Shown one piece after another: positions 1 to 10,093 of a DNA stretch of 64,000 bases. The stretch is from Hybos culiciformis (taxonomy: Eukaryota > Arthropoda > Insecta > Diptera > Hybotidae). The stretch lies in contig OZ023273.1 of NCBI GenBank assembly GCA_964007475.1, positions 82,438,598 to 82,502,597 of the forward strand, written 5' to 3'. The position numbers were made by a program, and so were the translations under genes. The notes under the pieces are model-generated. The model did not search any database and had not been told where the DNA came from. It was given only the letters and a program-made list of their open reading frames with translations. Each line of letters opens with the position of its first letter. The stretch's first letter is position 1.

Positions 1-1
1 G

Positions 2-989
2 TATTAGCCAGGTACAGATACGGACATTGAGGACTGGATAAAGAAGTGCAAAACATGTGAAAAGCTTTCTCCAGCCAATGTACATGAACCCTTTCTACCA
101 CATGAAGGACCAATCTTACCGTTTGAAAAAATTGGATGCGATATTTGTCAGGTGGGTAAAGACGACTTTTTGATAATAACTGACCATTATTCGAAATGGC
201 CGCTAAAATGCAAAGAAGCTTGAAGTAATTGAAAAAATATTTTCTGTACTCATGGGATACCAAAAAATGTGAATAATATGCCTTTTGGGTCTCTCGAAAT
301 GAGAAAATTTAGTCAGGAGTGGAATTTTAAAATTAACACCTCGAGCCCACATTATCCACGTTCAAACGGACAAGCTGAAAAGGCCGTGGGTATAGCTAAA
401 CAACTTATTAAAAAGCTAGAGAAGAGGTTAAAGATTATAGATATGCTCTTTTAGAATACAGAAACCATCCGGTAGCAAGTTTAAAATCATCTCCTTGTCA
501 ATTATTGATGAGTAGGTATACTAGAACTAAAGTTTCAGTAACCGAAAACGCGTTGAAACCAAAAAATGAATTAGTTGGGGAGAAAATAAAAGAGAATCAA
601 AATAAATATAAAAACTATCATGACAAGCGATGCAAGAACAGATCAAATTTTAGTGAGGGCCAACATATAGTTTATAAAAAAGGGTCAGTATGGGAGCCTG
701 CTAAATAGTTAGGAAACTTGACAGCCCTAGGTCATACGTAATAAGAACTGAACAAAATACAATTTTGAGACGTAATGAATTTGATTTAAAGAAAGCTTTT
801 ACCCAACCAAATTTTAATGAAAGTGAGATAGATGAAGAAATGTAAAATAATTTAAATTTTGACATGTCAGTTAGTATTAATAATCAGAATGATGAAAATC
901 TAAATCATAATAATCAATTAAATAATTTTAATAATAATGACGAGACTTGTAGAACTAGATCTAGACGAAGTATAAACCGATATTATTGA
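2..989 (+). pseudogene. Ty3/gypsy pol remnant: integrase to C-terminus
   Basis: Decayed 3' part of a gypsy-class polyprotein. The first frame (2-223) reads through the end of the integrase zinc-binding region (CKTCEKLSP) and into the catalytic core, with IGCDIC (first catalytic Asp) and IITDHYSKWP. After stops and shifts, 269-454 gives the typical core end SPHYPRSNGQAEKAV, and 505-708 the post-core basic region (YHDKRCKNRSNFSEGQ). Translation can be followed in broken frames to an Asn-rich tail ending RTRSRRSINRYY at 989, as gypsy pol proteins commonly end. Protease, RT and RNase H would lie left of the window. At least three frame breaks, so it is dead. No LTR was recognised downstream. Confidence 0.85.
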
Positions 990-1304
990 AAGATTATGAT
1001 GTCTCTTAATTAAAAAAATTAAAATAAAACCAATGTAAAACAAACTTGAAAAATGTAACCGAAATGGTAATGGAGCATATCTATAAATAATAAAATTAAG
1101 AAACTGTAAAGAAAATTAGAATAACTGAAATACATAGCTGATACATGAGATGTTGTAGAATAGTATACGAATAGAAAAGTAAGATAACACTAAAATGTGA
1201 TTGTGGAATTAAGAGAATATATGGCAACCAGAAGGTATTGGCATTCTGTTAGATAATAAGGAACAAGAAAGAGATAAAGAATTAAATACAACATATGTAC
1301 ATAT
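990..1304. other. AT-rich spacer
   Basis: No convincing coding frame or repeat. It may include decayed 3' sequence of the gypsy element. It ends at the target duplication of the next MITE. Confidence 0.5.
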
Positions 1305-1313
1305 TGTCGTGTG

Positions 1314-1677
1314 GGGAGCGGTACGCTTCACTGTACGATCATTTCACTGTAGTATCATTACACTGTATTTTTGAAGTTCACTGTTTTACCATTTCACTAT
1401 ATTCCATTTTACTGTATTTTACATTTTACTGTGTTCTATTTCACTGTATTTTAGTAATTTGACATTTTCCAAAAGAATTACATATTAAATTAATTTATAG
1501 ATTAAAGTATTTTTTATTTAACTCAAGCGAAGAATACGGTGAAATGAAATACAGTGAAATTAAATACAGTGAAATGAAATGCAGTAAATAGAAATACAGT
1601 GAAATGAAAATACAGTAAGGTGATATACAGTGAAGTGATATACAGTTAAGTGAAATACAGTTAAACGTACCCAACAC
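1314..1677. mobile_element. hAT-like MITE built from TTCACTGTA repeats
   Basis: A 364-bp element bounded by the direct repeat TGTCGTGTG (1305-1313 and 1678-1686), which fits an 8-bp hAT-type target duplication plus one chance base. The ends are imperfect inverted repeats: GCGGTACGCTTCACTGTA on the left against GGGTACGTTTAACTGTA on the complement of the right. The left third holds seven to eight near-copies of TTCACTGTA, and the right third about nine inverted copies (TACAGTGAA), separated by an unrelated AT-rich centre near 1450-1530. Iterated subterminal motifs are typical transposase binding sites in hAT elements. No coding capacity; the minus-strand frame at 1495-1722 is only the repeat translated. 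Confidence 0.75.
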
Positions 1678-1682
1678 TGTCG

Positions 1683-2191
1683 TGTGATTGTGATTTGTGC
1701 AAAAAAGATGTCGATAATTCAATTGATTTGGACAAATAATGATAAAATCTGAAATAACAATCCATTATTACTGTGTTCTGTTGTCAACTAATTTATTAAA
1801 ACTTGGTACAGATAGTGCTGGATTTCTTCGATTTCAAATAAAAGAGGTCTCTCAAGAAATAAAACTTGCAGCGAAAAGGAAATGTGTTTATTGTAATGAC
1901 TTTCATGCATCAATTTCATGCGATAAATGTGCTGATTATTTCCATTTGAAATGCGGTCTTGAAAATAATTGTAATTTAAAATTTATTGATGATTTCAAAT
2001 CTTATTGTCACAAACATAATGATTATGAAACAAAAAATTTTTTCACAAAAATTTCGTATTGTTGCATTTGCTATTCTCGAATGGGTAAATTTGATTCAAT
2101 AATTTCTATAATTTCGGATTGTGGAGAAAATTTTTTTTTTTTTTCAAACAAAACAAAAACAATTTCAAAATTTAAAAATATTAAATCATAA
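1683..2191 (+). pseudogene. ePHD-domain gene fragment (PHF7/G2E3-like)
   Basis: Remnant of a gene with an extended PHD zinc finger, the chromatin-reader fold found in PHF7, G2E3 and related proteins. 1683-1736 encodes CDCDLCKKDVDNSIDLDK, the first Cys pair. One frameshift later, 1739-2126 carries HYYCVLLSTNL, GFLRFQIKEVSQEIKLA, then CVYCNDFHASISCDKC, FHLKCGLENNC and FKSYCHKH, which supply the remaining Cys/His ligands in the order usual for this domain. CCICYSRMG follows and looks like the start of a second zinc finger. The last 20 or so codons (after 2126) lie in the foldback element and are not host sequence. The stop and shift near 1737 and the insertions on both sides indicate a pseudogene, although an assembly or intron effect at 1737 cannot be excluded. 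Confidence 0.65.
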
Positions 2192-2883
2192 AAAATACAT
2201 TTTATAAAAAACAACGTTTTTCTTGCGCACTAAAAAGTATAAAATAGTTTTACTATGAGTTTCATTTTGATAACAGACTTTATAACTTTTCTCCGGCTCA
2301 TTAAGAGGATTGTGGACACACATACTTGAAACTGATTACAATAGTCTATAACTAGAAACGTGGGGCACATTTTTACAACACATTTACAGTATTACCTCAA
2401 AAATGCGCCCCACGTTTCTAGTTATAGACTGTTGTAATCAGTTTCAAGTATGTGTGTCCTAAGGCCTGCAATACCGGTATACCGGTATACCGAATACCGG
2501 TATTCTGAGGATATTTTATGAAACCGAAATACCGGTATTACGACATATTAATACCGGAATTTCGGTATTTAAAATATCATACATTTGAAATTTATTTAAA
2601 TCTTATAAAAATCATGTCAACTTAAATAAACTTTGTTGTCAAGGTTATGGTTACACAACCGTGAAAAAATAAAAATTTTTATAATATTATGTCAAAAAAC
2701 TTACATTTATTTAAATTAGAAATTGAAGTGTGCTTGTATTTTGTTGTCTTATCTAATCAGTGCTCAGTTTGATGGTTTTGTTTTTATGACAATAAAGTTC
2801 TTGTTTTAAAAAAAATTTATATTGCACAAAATATTATTTCATATTTATCCATATTGTTGAATGTAATCAAATTTTATTCTATA

Positions 2884-3550
2884 CGAGCCCTGCATCATAA
2901 GACCTCGTACGGGGTTTTTTTTTTGAGTTTGTTCTACTTTTTTCCAGTTTTCTCCAGTTTTGTATTTTTTTCGTTTAAACCAACCTTTTTTAGGAGTTTT
3001 TGGTCTTTATAAAAAAAAATTTTTTTTAAGTTAAATTTTGAGAAAAAAATTATTTTCCAAAAGTCTACTTTTTCAACTTTTTTTATGGGCATCGCAGAAA
3101 TTTTCGAAAGATGCATTTTGAAGGGCATTTGGGAGTAGTTAATTTTAGCTTTTTGGGTTTTGTCGATAAAATAAAGGAGAGAGCCAAAAAACGCCTTTGA
3201 AATTCGAAAAAACAGGCCAAAATTGCTATTTTTCGCGTTTTTGACCTGTTTTTTGGATTTTCAAAGGCGTTTTTTGACTCTCTCCTTTATTTTATCGACA
3301 AAACCCAAAAAGCTAAAATTAACTACTCCCAAATGCCCTTCAAAATGCATCTTTCGAAAATTTCTGCGATGCCCATAAAAAAAGTTGAAAAAGTAGACTT
3401 TTGGAAAATAATTTTTTTCTCAAAATTTAACTTAAAAAATTTTTTTTTATAAAGACCAAAAACTTTTAAAAAAGGTTGGTTTAAACTGGAAAAAAGTAGA
3501 ACAAACTCAAAAAAAAAAAACCCGTACGAGGTCTTATGATGCAGGGCTCG
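2884..3550. mobile_element. Foldback MITE with TA target site (Tc1/mariner-like)
   Basis: A nearly perfect 667-bp palindrome: each half is about 333 bp and the centre lies near 3217 (around AATTGCTATTTTTCGCG). The ends read CGAGCCCTGCATCATAAGAC inward from both sides. The flanks are TA (2882-2883 and 3551-3552), as expected for Tc1/mariner-type insertion. Arm differences are few, for example some extra bases on the left near 2948-2975. No transposase; the minus-strand frame at 2934-3128 is palindrome sequence. Confidence 0.8.
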
Positions 3551-3565
3551 TAGTTAAAATTTAAT

Positions 3566-4312
3566 ACATTTCGTTATTCCCAGTAAGACTATTGTAACTA
3601 GAGTTACAATACTTTTGAGTTGTTGATGTAGTTAGAAAGAGAAAAAAATTAGCTTTCCAGACATGTAACCCGATTGATTCTACGATTTATTAATTCTGAA
3701 AAAAAATGCTTTTCATGTTTTATCCCAAGACCTTTTTTCCTTTAAATTATTGTATCTCGAATTACAATAGTCTCGAAAAAAAAAAATGATTTTATTTTAT
3801 TGTAACTTCAGTTACAATATTCTTACCTTGTTATTCTATTTTCTTTGTTATTTAAGTCTGTAGTTACAATACTTTAGAAATATTTCTTTAAATATTTTAC
3901 TATGGTAACACTAGTTTCAATATTTTTTACAGCAAAAAAAATATTGTAACTGAAGTTTCAATAAAAAAAAAATCTAAATATTATTTCAAGAATATTGTAA
4001 ATTGACTTTTTATAGATCATAATTAAACACTAAGTTCAAAAGTATTGTAACTTGAGTTACAAAAAATTCAAAGAAAAAAGTGCCAATGTTAAAATATTAA
4101 TTTAATAAAAAATCACATTAAAAATAATTTTTTTAGATTTAAATTAGTGGGGTCCAATAACTGTTCCAAAAATACATCTTTCAAAATTTACACATTTACA
4201 AAAACATTCTTACAAAAAAAAATATGACCAAAAAACATTTTAAAAATTTCAAATTGATTTATCTCAAAACTATCATTTTCGAGTTACAATAGTCTTACTG
4301 GGATTAACGATT
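3566..4312. mobile_element. MITE rich in GTTACAAT motifs
   Basis: The terminal inverted repeat of about 28 bp reads CCCAGTAAGACTATTGTAAC from the left (near 3577) and as its complement GTTACAATAGTCTTACTGGG on the right (near 4282-4302). The interior of about 700 bp repeats ATTGTAACT / AGTTACAAT more than ten times in both orientations. The extreme ends and target duplication are not certain because CGTTATT/ATTAACG also pairs. It lies between the hAT left end and its transposase gene. Confidence 0.65.
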
Positions 4313-5803
4313 TAAAATTACAGGTAGGTTTATATTATGAAAATATTTGTTTTTTTTTGATAATTGAGATATATTTTTTCTAAAGATGGAATTTGAACCA
4401 GTTCAAAAAGGCCTTACAGACAAAACTTCCGTTTGGCATTATTTTCTGAGAGATAAATCAGGTAATTTGGCAAAATGTACCAAATGCAATAATAAAATAA
4501 AAACCTGCGTCGGATCAACTAGTGGGCTCCATACGCATCTACGAACTGCACATGACACCAACTTGTAAAAAAAACGGGATTAGATACCGCAAATCCCGAA
4601 ACATCAACTATAAATCTACTAGTGCTGTACCGCTTAAATTAAAAAAAATATCGAGCTACTTTAAAAATGAAAACGATGATTTTCGTGTAGTATTATCCAA
4701 AATGACTGCAGTTGACGGTCTACCTTTTACTTCTATTGAATTAAAAAAATCGTTACTGGCTCTAAAACTTGACGTCCCAAAATCTGCGAATACAATTCGA
4801 AATATTGTTTTAAGATACGGTTTAGATATTCGCGAGGAGATGGTGAAAGATTTTTCAAATCTGAAAAAAGAAGGAAAGTTCAGCCTAACATTTGATGAGT
4901 GGACGTCTGGGAAAAATAGAAGATATTGAAATTTGAATTTGCCCATGGTATTCAATTGGCCCATGGTATTCAATTGGCGGGGTTAGACGTTTTGTACTGT
5001 AAGAATAATTATAAAAAAAATACAACAAATTTGGAATCTGAGACGGAAACAGAAATAAATAGCGATAGTGATGCGGAATCAGATGTTGAGGAAAATGATA
5101 TTGATGGATTTAAGATTACTAACACCTATGATAATTCTATGAACTTGAAAGCAGAAATACGTCCACTTATAAATAAGGTAAGAAAAGTAGTGAAGATTTT
5201 TCGACGTTCTGCAACAAAAAATGACGATGTTCTTCAAAAATACGTTAAATCTGAGTTTAACAAAGAAATTTCGCTGATTCTCGATACAAAAACTAGGTGG
5301 AACAGCTTATTTTTTATGCTACAGTTTGGGAACTAAGAACTTGCATTTTAAAATCTTTAATAGACTTAGGTTCCACTATATTATTTGAAGAGGCAGAAAT
5401 GGGTATTATTTCTGGAATTATTTCAACATTGATGCCAATAAAATTAGCAGTGGAATCATTGTGTCGTCGTGATGCGACTCTCCTGACTGCAGATGCCACT
5501 ATCGTATTTATGATTAATAATTTAGGTAGTGAACAACTAAGCGATGAATTTAAAATTTCTTTAGCACGTAGAATTAACGAAAGGAGAACAAAATTATCAA
5601 GTCTGCTTCAATATCTTCACAAAGAACAAATAAAATCAAAACATCAAGATAATGAATTATCCTTCGAACAGTTATCCAAAACCGACGTTGTTAATTTAAT
5701 ATCAACTCTAGTTAAACGCTTATCACCAGATTCAAATTTAAATAATTCAACTAATTCATCATCTCACAACATATCATCATCATCTTCAGATTCCCCAGAC
5801 TTA

Positions 5804-6383
5804 AGGCCGGTATTCAACTGGAGATAAAATCAACTTTTTCATATAAAATTTTATCTGAGATAAATTTTAGTTGAGTGAATTTAATTTATCGGTACCCAAC
5901 TGAAGATAAATGGAAATTTATCTGAGTAAAAATTGTATGAAAATATTTTCACTCAAATAAATTTTATTTCAAAAATTTATCTTGCAAAGAATGTTTTGAA
6001 CATTTTTTTCAAGATAAATTTTGACATTAGGTCGTGTAAAAAGAATTTGACGTTTGTTGTTTGTTGTTTAAAGTTTGTTTTTCATCAAAAATCAGAAAAC
6101 TAAAATAATTTCTATAATATTTACCAATAAAAAATTAATTAAATAAAATGGATGAAAGTTGGGAGGTAAGTAAATTAAAAATAAAATTGTTAGATAGTTT
6201 TTATCAAAATATATTTTTTTAGGCGGATTTTTTGGAAGATGGAGTTGAAGATTAAAACGAAAATAATGTCAAGTGTCAAGTACATAAGTCAGAAAGTCAT
6301 GTGTAAATTTTTATCTCACTCAATAATGTTCCTTTTCAAGATAAAATTTATCTTGTACTTTATCTTCAGTTGAATACCGGCCT
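5804..6383 (+). mobile_element. PIF/Harbinger MITE with TTA duplication
   Basis: A 580-bp element inside the hAT transposase. Ends are AGGCCGGTATTCAACTG and its complement; the flanks are TTA (5801-5803 and 6384-6386), the target-site signature of PIF/Harbinger. ATTTATCT-type words repeat near both ends (GATAAATTTTA, AAGATAAA). The centre carries a tiny intron-containing reading frame (next entry), suggesting an internal deletion product of a larger element. Its ends differ from those of the Harbinger at 59267-63292, so the two are separate families. Confidence 0.87.
6148..6255 (+). pseudogene. Spliced 16-codon remnant gene inside the MITE
   Basis: ATG at 6148 gives MDESWE, then a GTAAGT donor at 6166, a short intron with a T-rich tract and TTTTTTTAG acceptor ending at 6222, then ADFLEDGVED and a stop at 6253-6255. 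The joined product is 16 residues (MDESWEADFLEDGVED). Exon ends, phase and acceptor quality all fit, so this looks like the first and last coding bases of a deleted Harbinger gene (transposase or Myb partner). Function unlikely; expression unknown. Confidence 0.4.
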
Positions 6384-7117
6384 TTAGAAATGAACTATTC
6401 AATGCAAGAAAGGTTAAATTTTGCAATTAATAAAGAAAAAGAAATAGACCATAAAATTATTACAAAAAAATCAGGTAATTTGGTCAACAGTATTAAAAAA
6501 GAAATGGCTATTTTCGAAGAAGGAGGATTTCGAGGAATAAATTTACAAAAAGCGTACGAATATTTGAACACTATTCCGCCAACCAGCGTAGAGGCTGAAA
6601 GAGTGTTTTCCTCATCTGGAAAAATTTGTTCCAAAATCAGGTCATCTTTAAATGATGATTCCCTGGAAACACTTTGCTTTTTAAGAAGTTATTTCATTTC
6701 CAAGCAAAATTACGTTTTATTTTTGTTGTATTTTTATTTTTTTGTAAATGAATTATATTTATATGTTTTTCTATTAATTAAAAGAATTATCAATTTATAC
6801 AATTTCTTTCAAATTTTTAAATAAATCACTAATTGCGGTATAATACCGGTATACTGGTATTTATTTAAATACAATACCGAAAACCGGTATTGATTTTTGT
6901 CTCCGGTATTGCAGGCCCTAGTGTGTCCACAATCCTCTGAATGAGCCGGAGAAAAGTTATAAAGTCTGTTATCAAAATGAAACTCATAGTAAAATTATTT
7001 TATACTTTTTAGTGCGCAAGAAAAACGTTGTTTTTTATAAAATGTATTTTTTATGATTTAATATTTTTAAATTTTGAAATTGTTTTTGTTTTGTTTGAAA
7101 AAAAAAAAAAAATTTTT

Positions 7118-7312
7118 AAATTTTATTTTAATTGTGTTTATTTTTGACTTTTTTGTTTTTTTTTTTGTGTTGAAAAAAAAGAAATAAAAAAAAATATAAA
7201 TGAATAATAATAAGAATATCAATACATAATTAATTTATTAATTTTTTAATTTGTTTGCACAAAATTCTGCATTAACGACCAATTTTATTCGAGAAAAAAT
7301 AAAATCAATAAA
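7118..7312 (+). other. Host segment between insertions, short open stretch
   Basis: AT-rich DNA between the foldback element and the LINE. From 7254 to 7312 an open frame reads FAQNSALTTNFIREKIKSIN with no stop. It is preceded by a stop at 7239 and ends at the LINE insertion. It may be a further piece of the broken ePHD gene, continuing in 8553-8816, but no homology was recognised. Confidence 0.3.
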
Positions 7313-8552
7313 TGTTCCCGTGCACTTTTCTTCACTCGCTTGTCATTGCCGTACTGGAAGTCAATAAGGCACTAAAAACTGTTGACCGCCGGTTCGTATT
7401 TCGCCAGCTTGTTATCGGAATCAACTCGTTTAATTAAAATTTACACTTCTTGTAGTAGGGATGAGCAAAAAAATTTCTATAAACTTTTGTAACATTCAGG
7501 GTTTCGAAGCGAATTTCCAAACCGTTCAAATCCATTTGGCCTCTGCTAAGCCAAATGTTCTGGCTCTAAGTGAGACTCAAGTATTGGACAACGGAGACCC
7601 CAACCGTTTTTCAGTCCCCGGTTATGATCTTCACTCGCCCACAGAGGAATCGCTTTATGTATCAGAAATGACGTTGCTTGTTATTCCATTAAAGATTTAA
7701 AATCATATAGTCCCTTATTAAATTTTCTTTGGTTCATATTAAGAACCAACAAACACGTCATCCATTTTTGCTTCCTTTACAGAAGCTTCTTTTCAAGGCG
7801 AAAGTATTGGTAAATCTGCGAGCCTTGATATTTTAGGCTCGAAAATAACTTCCGATCTAAGTTGGAAGTCCATATTTTCGAAACTGCAAAAAACGCAGCG
7901 AAATGTCTTGGTTCTCTAAAAAGATGTAAACAATATTTTTCCCCCTCTGATGTCTTAAATATTTACAAATCCTACATATGACCGAAATTAGAATTCAATT
8001 CGCATATATAGGCTGGTGCCCCTAAAACCCATCTTGAGTACGTGGACAAAGTTAAGAGAAGGGCTATTAGATTGATCGATAATCACCAAACCACCAGCTC
8101 ATTAACATCACTCAATCACCGTCGTAATGTAGGTTCACTCTCCATTTTCTATAAATAACTTGTTGGAACTGATACGTGTTCGCTGGAAGTAAGGCCCTAC
8201 TTCCTCTACTTCAAGTTTTTTCACGTCAAACACGTACCGCCTCAACGTCACACCCATATTTCGTCAAAATTCCCAGATGTGATAGAACGAGCTTCGGAGA
8301 TTCGTTTTCTATTCGCACCTTGAGAATGTGGAATGCTCTCCCATCAAAATTGTTCCCGACAGCTGGCGAACGCTTGATTTACGACTTGCGTCGCTTTAAG
8401 AAGAGAGTAAATGATTACCTACTAACTGTCCCACTTTTTAGTCCCGTCTAAACTTCCTGTCCTCATTACCAAATCTATACTACTTATAGTATAAAAGGTA
8501 ACCCACCTAGTGATTTGGTAACTTTAATAAAAAAAAAAAAAAAAAAAAAAAA
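7313..8552 (+). mobile_element. Jockey-type LINE copy 1, internally deleted
   Basis: A non-LTR retrotransposon with both ends but a missing middle. The 5' UTR (from about 7313) matches the other copy at 26600-26725. ORF2 begins at 7461 with an endonuclease N-terminus (NFCNIQGFEANFQTVQ, VLALSETQVLDNG). From about 7740 the sequence jumps to the C-terminal end of ORF2: LGSKITSDLSWKS-like, then SPSDVLNIYKSYM, GAPKTHLEYVDKVKRRAIRL and 8176-8451 (FGDSFSIRTLRMWNALPSKL). The 3' end TGATTTGGTAACTTTAATAA runs into a poly-A tract of about 25 at 8530-8554. No reverse transcriptase remains, so it is dead. It appears to have landed in the ePHD gene. Confidence 0.85.
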
Positions 8553-8816
8553 AACGATATTCAATTAAAAGATAATATTTCACATGAAGATTTAGAAATT
8601 GTTGAAGAAATTTCACCTGAACCCGATGGATCTTTCAAAGTAGGCGAATATATAGATGCCATGCACTGCCTAATGGAAAAAGTAGAAGAAATTGAAAAAA
8701 AAGCATTACAACAATTGAGTTCATTGCTTTCAGTTGAGATTATTGATTTATGTGAATCATCAGATGAAGAGGATGTAGAAGAACTTTTTGAAAAAATTAC
8801 AAAAAAAAGTATTTAA
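8553..8816 (+). pseudogene. Acidic coiled open frame, possible C-terminus of ePHD gene
   Basis: An 87-codon open stretch without its own start begins right after the LINE poly-A tract and ends at TAA 8814-8816. It encodes an acidic, helical segment: HEDLEIVEEISPEPDGSFKV, CLMEKVEEIEKKALQQLSSL, then CESSDEEDVEELFEKITKKS. Codon use and composition look protein-coding, unlike the surrounding AT-rich DNA. I do not recognise a family. Because all DNA between this and the ePHD fragment is transposon, it could be the last exon of the same gene. That is inference. Confidence 0.45.
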
Positions 8817-10085
8817 GTGTTCTAAAACCATTAAGGAAATAAAACAAGAGGAGCTTGTTCTAAATCTTTACATAAGTAAAATATACATTTAAAAATACAA
8901 TGTTTTTAAATGCTCCCAAAACTTACAGTAAAGCCAACGAAATTCTGTCTGCGAACTTTTCGTTAACAATTATTTAATTTTTTTCTCTGATGATTGTAAC
9001 TATTTTTTATACACCTAAGTGCAGGACATACATGAAGTCACTGTCAACTTTAGATAAGGATGATCGTATATATGATTTTTTTTATTTTGTGCTGAAATTT
9101 ACAATTAAAAAATTTTGTATCGGATTACCTCGAATATCTTTTTTATACGATTTATGAAATAATGATTTCGAAAAGATTATGCGCTAAAAGGTTTTGCAAA
9201 TAAATAAAATATTTAGGTATTAAAGATTTTATAATAAAAGATATTCTAACTAAGTAAAAAAAAGGGAGAGGATTTTGGTATATCTAAAGATTTTGACTTT
9301 TACCAATAAATATTACGTCATACAACCGTTTTCCTCTTTATTTCAAACATTTTTTATGATTAACATCTTAAGCACACTTTGGACCAACTAATGAAAACAA
9401 AAATTAAATAGTTTTTAAGAGTTTAATAAAGTTTCTGTAAATTAACTTGAGCAAATCTTCCATATTAGGCTTACGTTTAGTTTAACCTTTTCAATTTGTA
9501 TACAAAATTAGTACATACTGAAAAAGTAAAATGAGCATACAAAAATATTTAAAAAGAAAATTGTGAGACTTTATATTTTATTCGCTTTCAGGCTTATCAT
9601 TTAGGTAATTGTTTAAAAATATTAAAATTATTTTCCCATATGCTTTTTTTTTTGAAATTATTGTTTGGACTTTGAGAATATTAAATAAATAAAATTATTA
9701 ATTTATTTTAAATAAAAATCAAGCAGATTTTAAGCTTGAAAAAAAAAAAAAAAACTCATGAGGTGTCATGGGACACCCGACAGAAGTGAAGCTTGTTACC
9801 CCGAAAAGTATAATTTTTAAAATTTAAATAATATATTTACTATACTAGTCATCATATTCTATCATGGAAATAATTGGTTTGTGGTGTTAAAATAAGAGAC
9901 AAATGTTTGTGATTCTGTTTTCTGGACATATCTGGTAAATTCACAATTTTTTTTATCTAATGTTTTCTGGTTTTAATACTCTAATTTTCGCAATAGATTT
10001 TGCACAATTTTTAACTACATATTTATAGCTACATTTTTTTAACACAAGTCCAAAGTATGTATTATAATATTAATAACTAGATAGT
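8817..10085. other. AT-rich stretch, nothing recognised
   Basis: No coding, TIR or tandem-repeat signal that I can support. A poly-A run near 9740 is followed by a short GC-richer patch (CATGAGGTGTCATGGGACAC) of unknown nature. Confidence 0.6.
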
Positions 10086-10093
10086 ATCCCAGT

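Larger units (their letters stand above)
4386..6824 (+). pseudogene. hAT transposase, BED finger to hATC, broken
   Basis: Encodes the DNA-cutting and joining enzyme of the surrounding hAT. 4386-4568: N-terminal BED-type zinc finger (W-HYF, CTKCN, HLRTAH). 4560-4929, after a frameshift: linker, then KLDVPKSANTI and FSLTFDEWTS, the region of the first catalytic Asp. 4926-5336 has a tandem 18-bp duplication (HGIQLAHGIQLA), an acidic stretch (SDSDAESDVEE) and LILDTKTRWNS, the typical hAT TRWNS block. 5297-5800, shifted again: helical region and Ser-rich linker ending SDSPDL. 6384-6700: C-terminal dimerisation domain (YLNTIPPTSVEAERVFSSSG, KIRSSLNDD, LCFLRSYF). The Harbinger MITE at 5804-6383 interrupts it; removing it and one TTA copy restores one frame across the join. 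Three or more frame breaks, so inactive. Confidence 0.9.
2460..6920 (+). mobile_element. hAT transposon, 4.46 kb, with three nested MITEs
   Basis: Textbook hAT boundaries. Terminal inverted repeats are TAAGGCCTGCAATACCGG (2460-2477) and the complement of TAGGGCCTGCAATACCGG (6903-6920), 17 of 18 matching. They are flanked by a perfect 8-bp duplication GTGTGTCC (2452-2459 and 6921-6928). Both subterminal regions repeat ATACCGGTAT. The body carries a BED-finger hAT transposase remnant on the plus strand. Three insertions swell it: 2884-3550, about 3566-4312, and 5804-6383. Without them it would be about 2.5 kb. It entered the right arm of the foldback element. Confidence 0.93.
2127..7117. mobile_element. 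Foldback element split by a hAT insertion
   Basis: The left arm runs from about 2127 to 2370. Its reverse complement is found at 2398-2459 and, after the inserted hAT, at 6929-7117. Removing 2460-6928 gives a palindrome of about 520 bp with arms of about 240 bp and a loop near 2371-2397. Shared landmarks include ACTTTATAACTTTTCTCCGG, GTGCGCAAGAAAAACG and CGTGGGGCGCATTT. The outer ends sit in A/T homopolymers, so no target duplication could be fixed. Related fragments occur at 33854-33912 and 34621-34665, so this is a dispersed family. No genes of its own. Confidence 0.75.

Noticed and set aside
2934..3128. 64-codon frame on the minus strand
   Set aside because: It lies inside a perfect palindrome; its translation is Lys/Phe-rich repeat and has a mirror image on the other arm.
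4656..4973. 105-codon minus-strand frame
   Set aside because: Antisense shadow of the hAT transposase region with clear plus-strand domain blocks.
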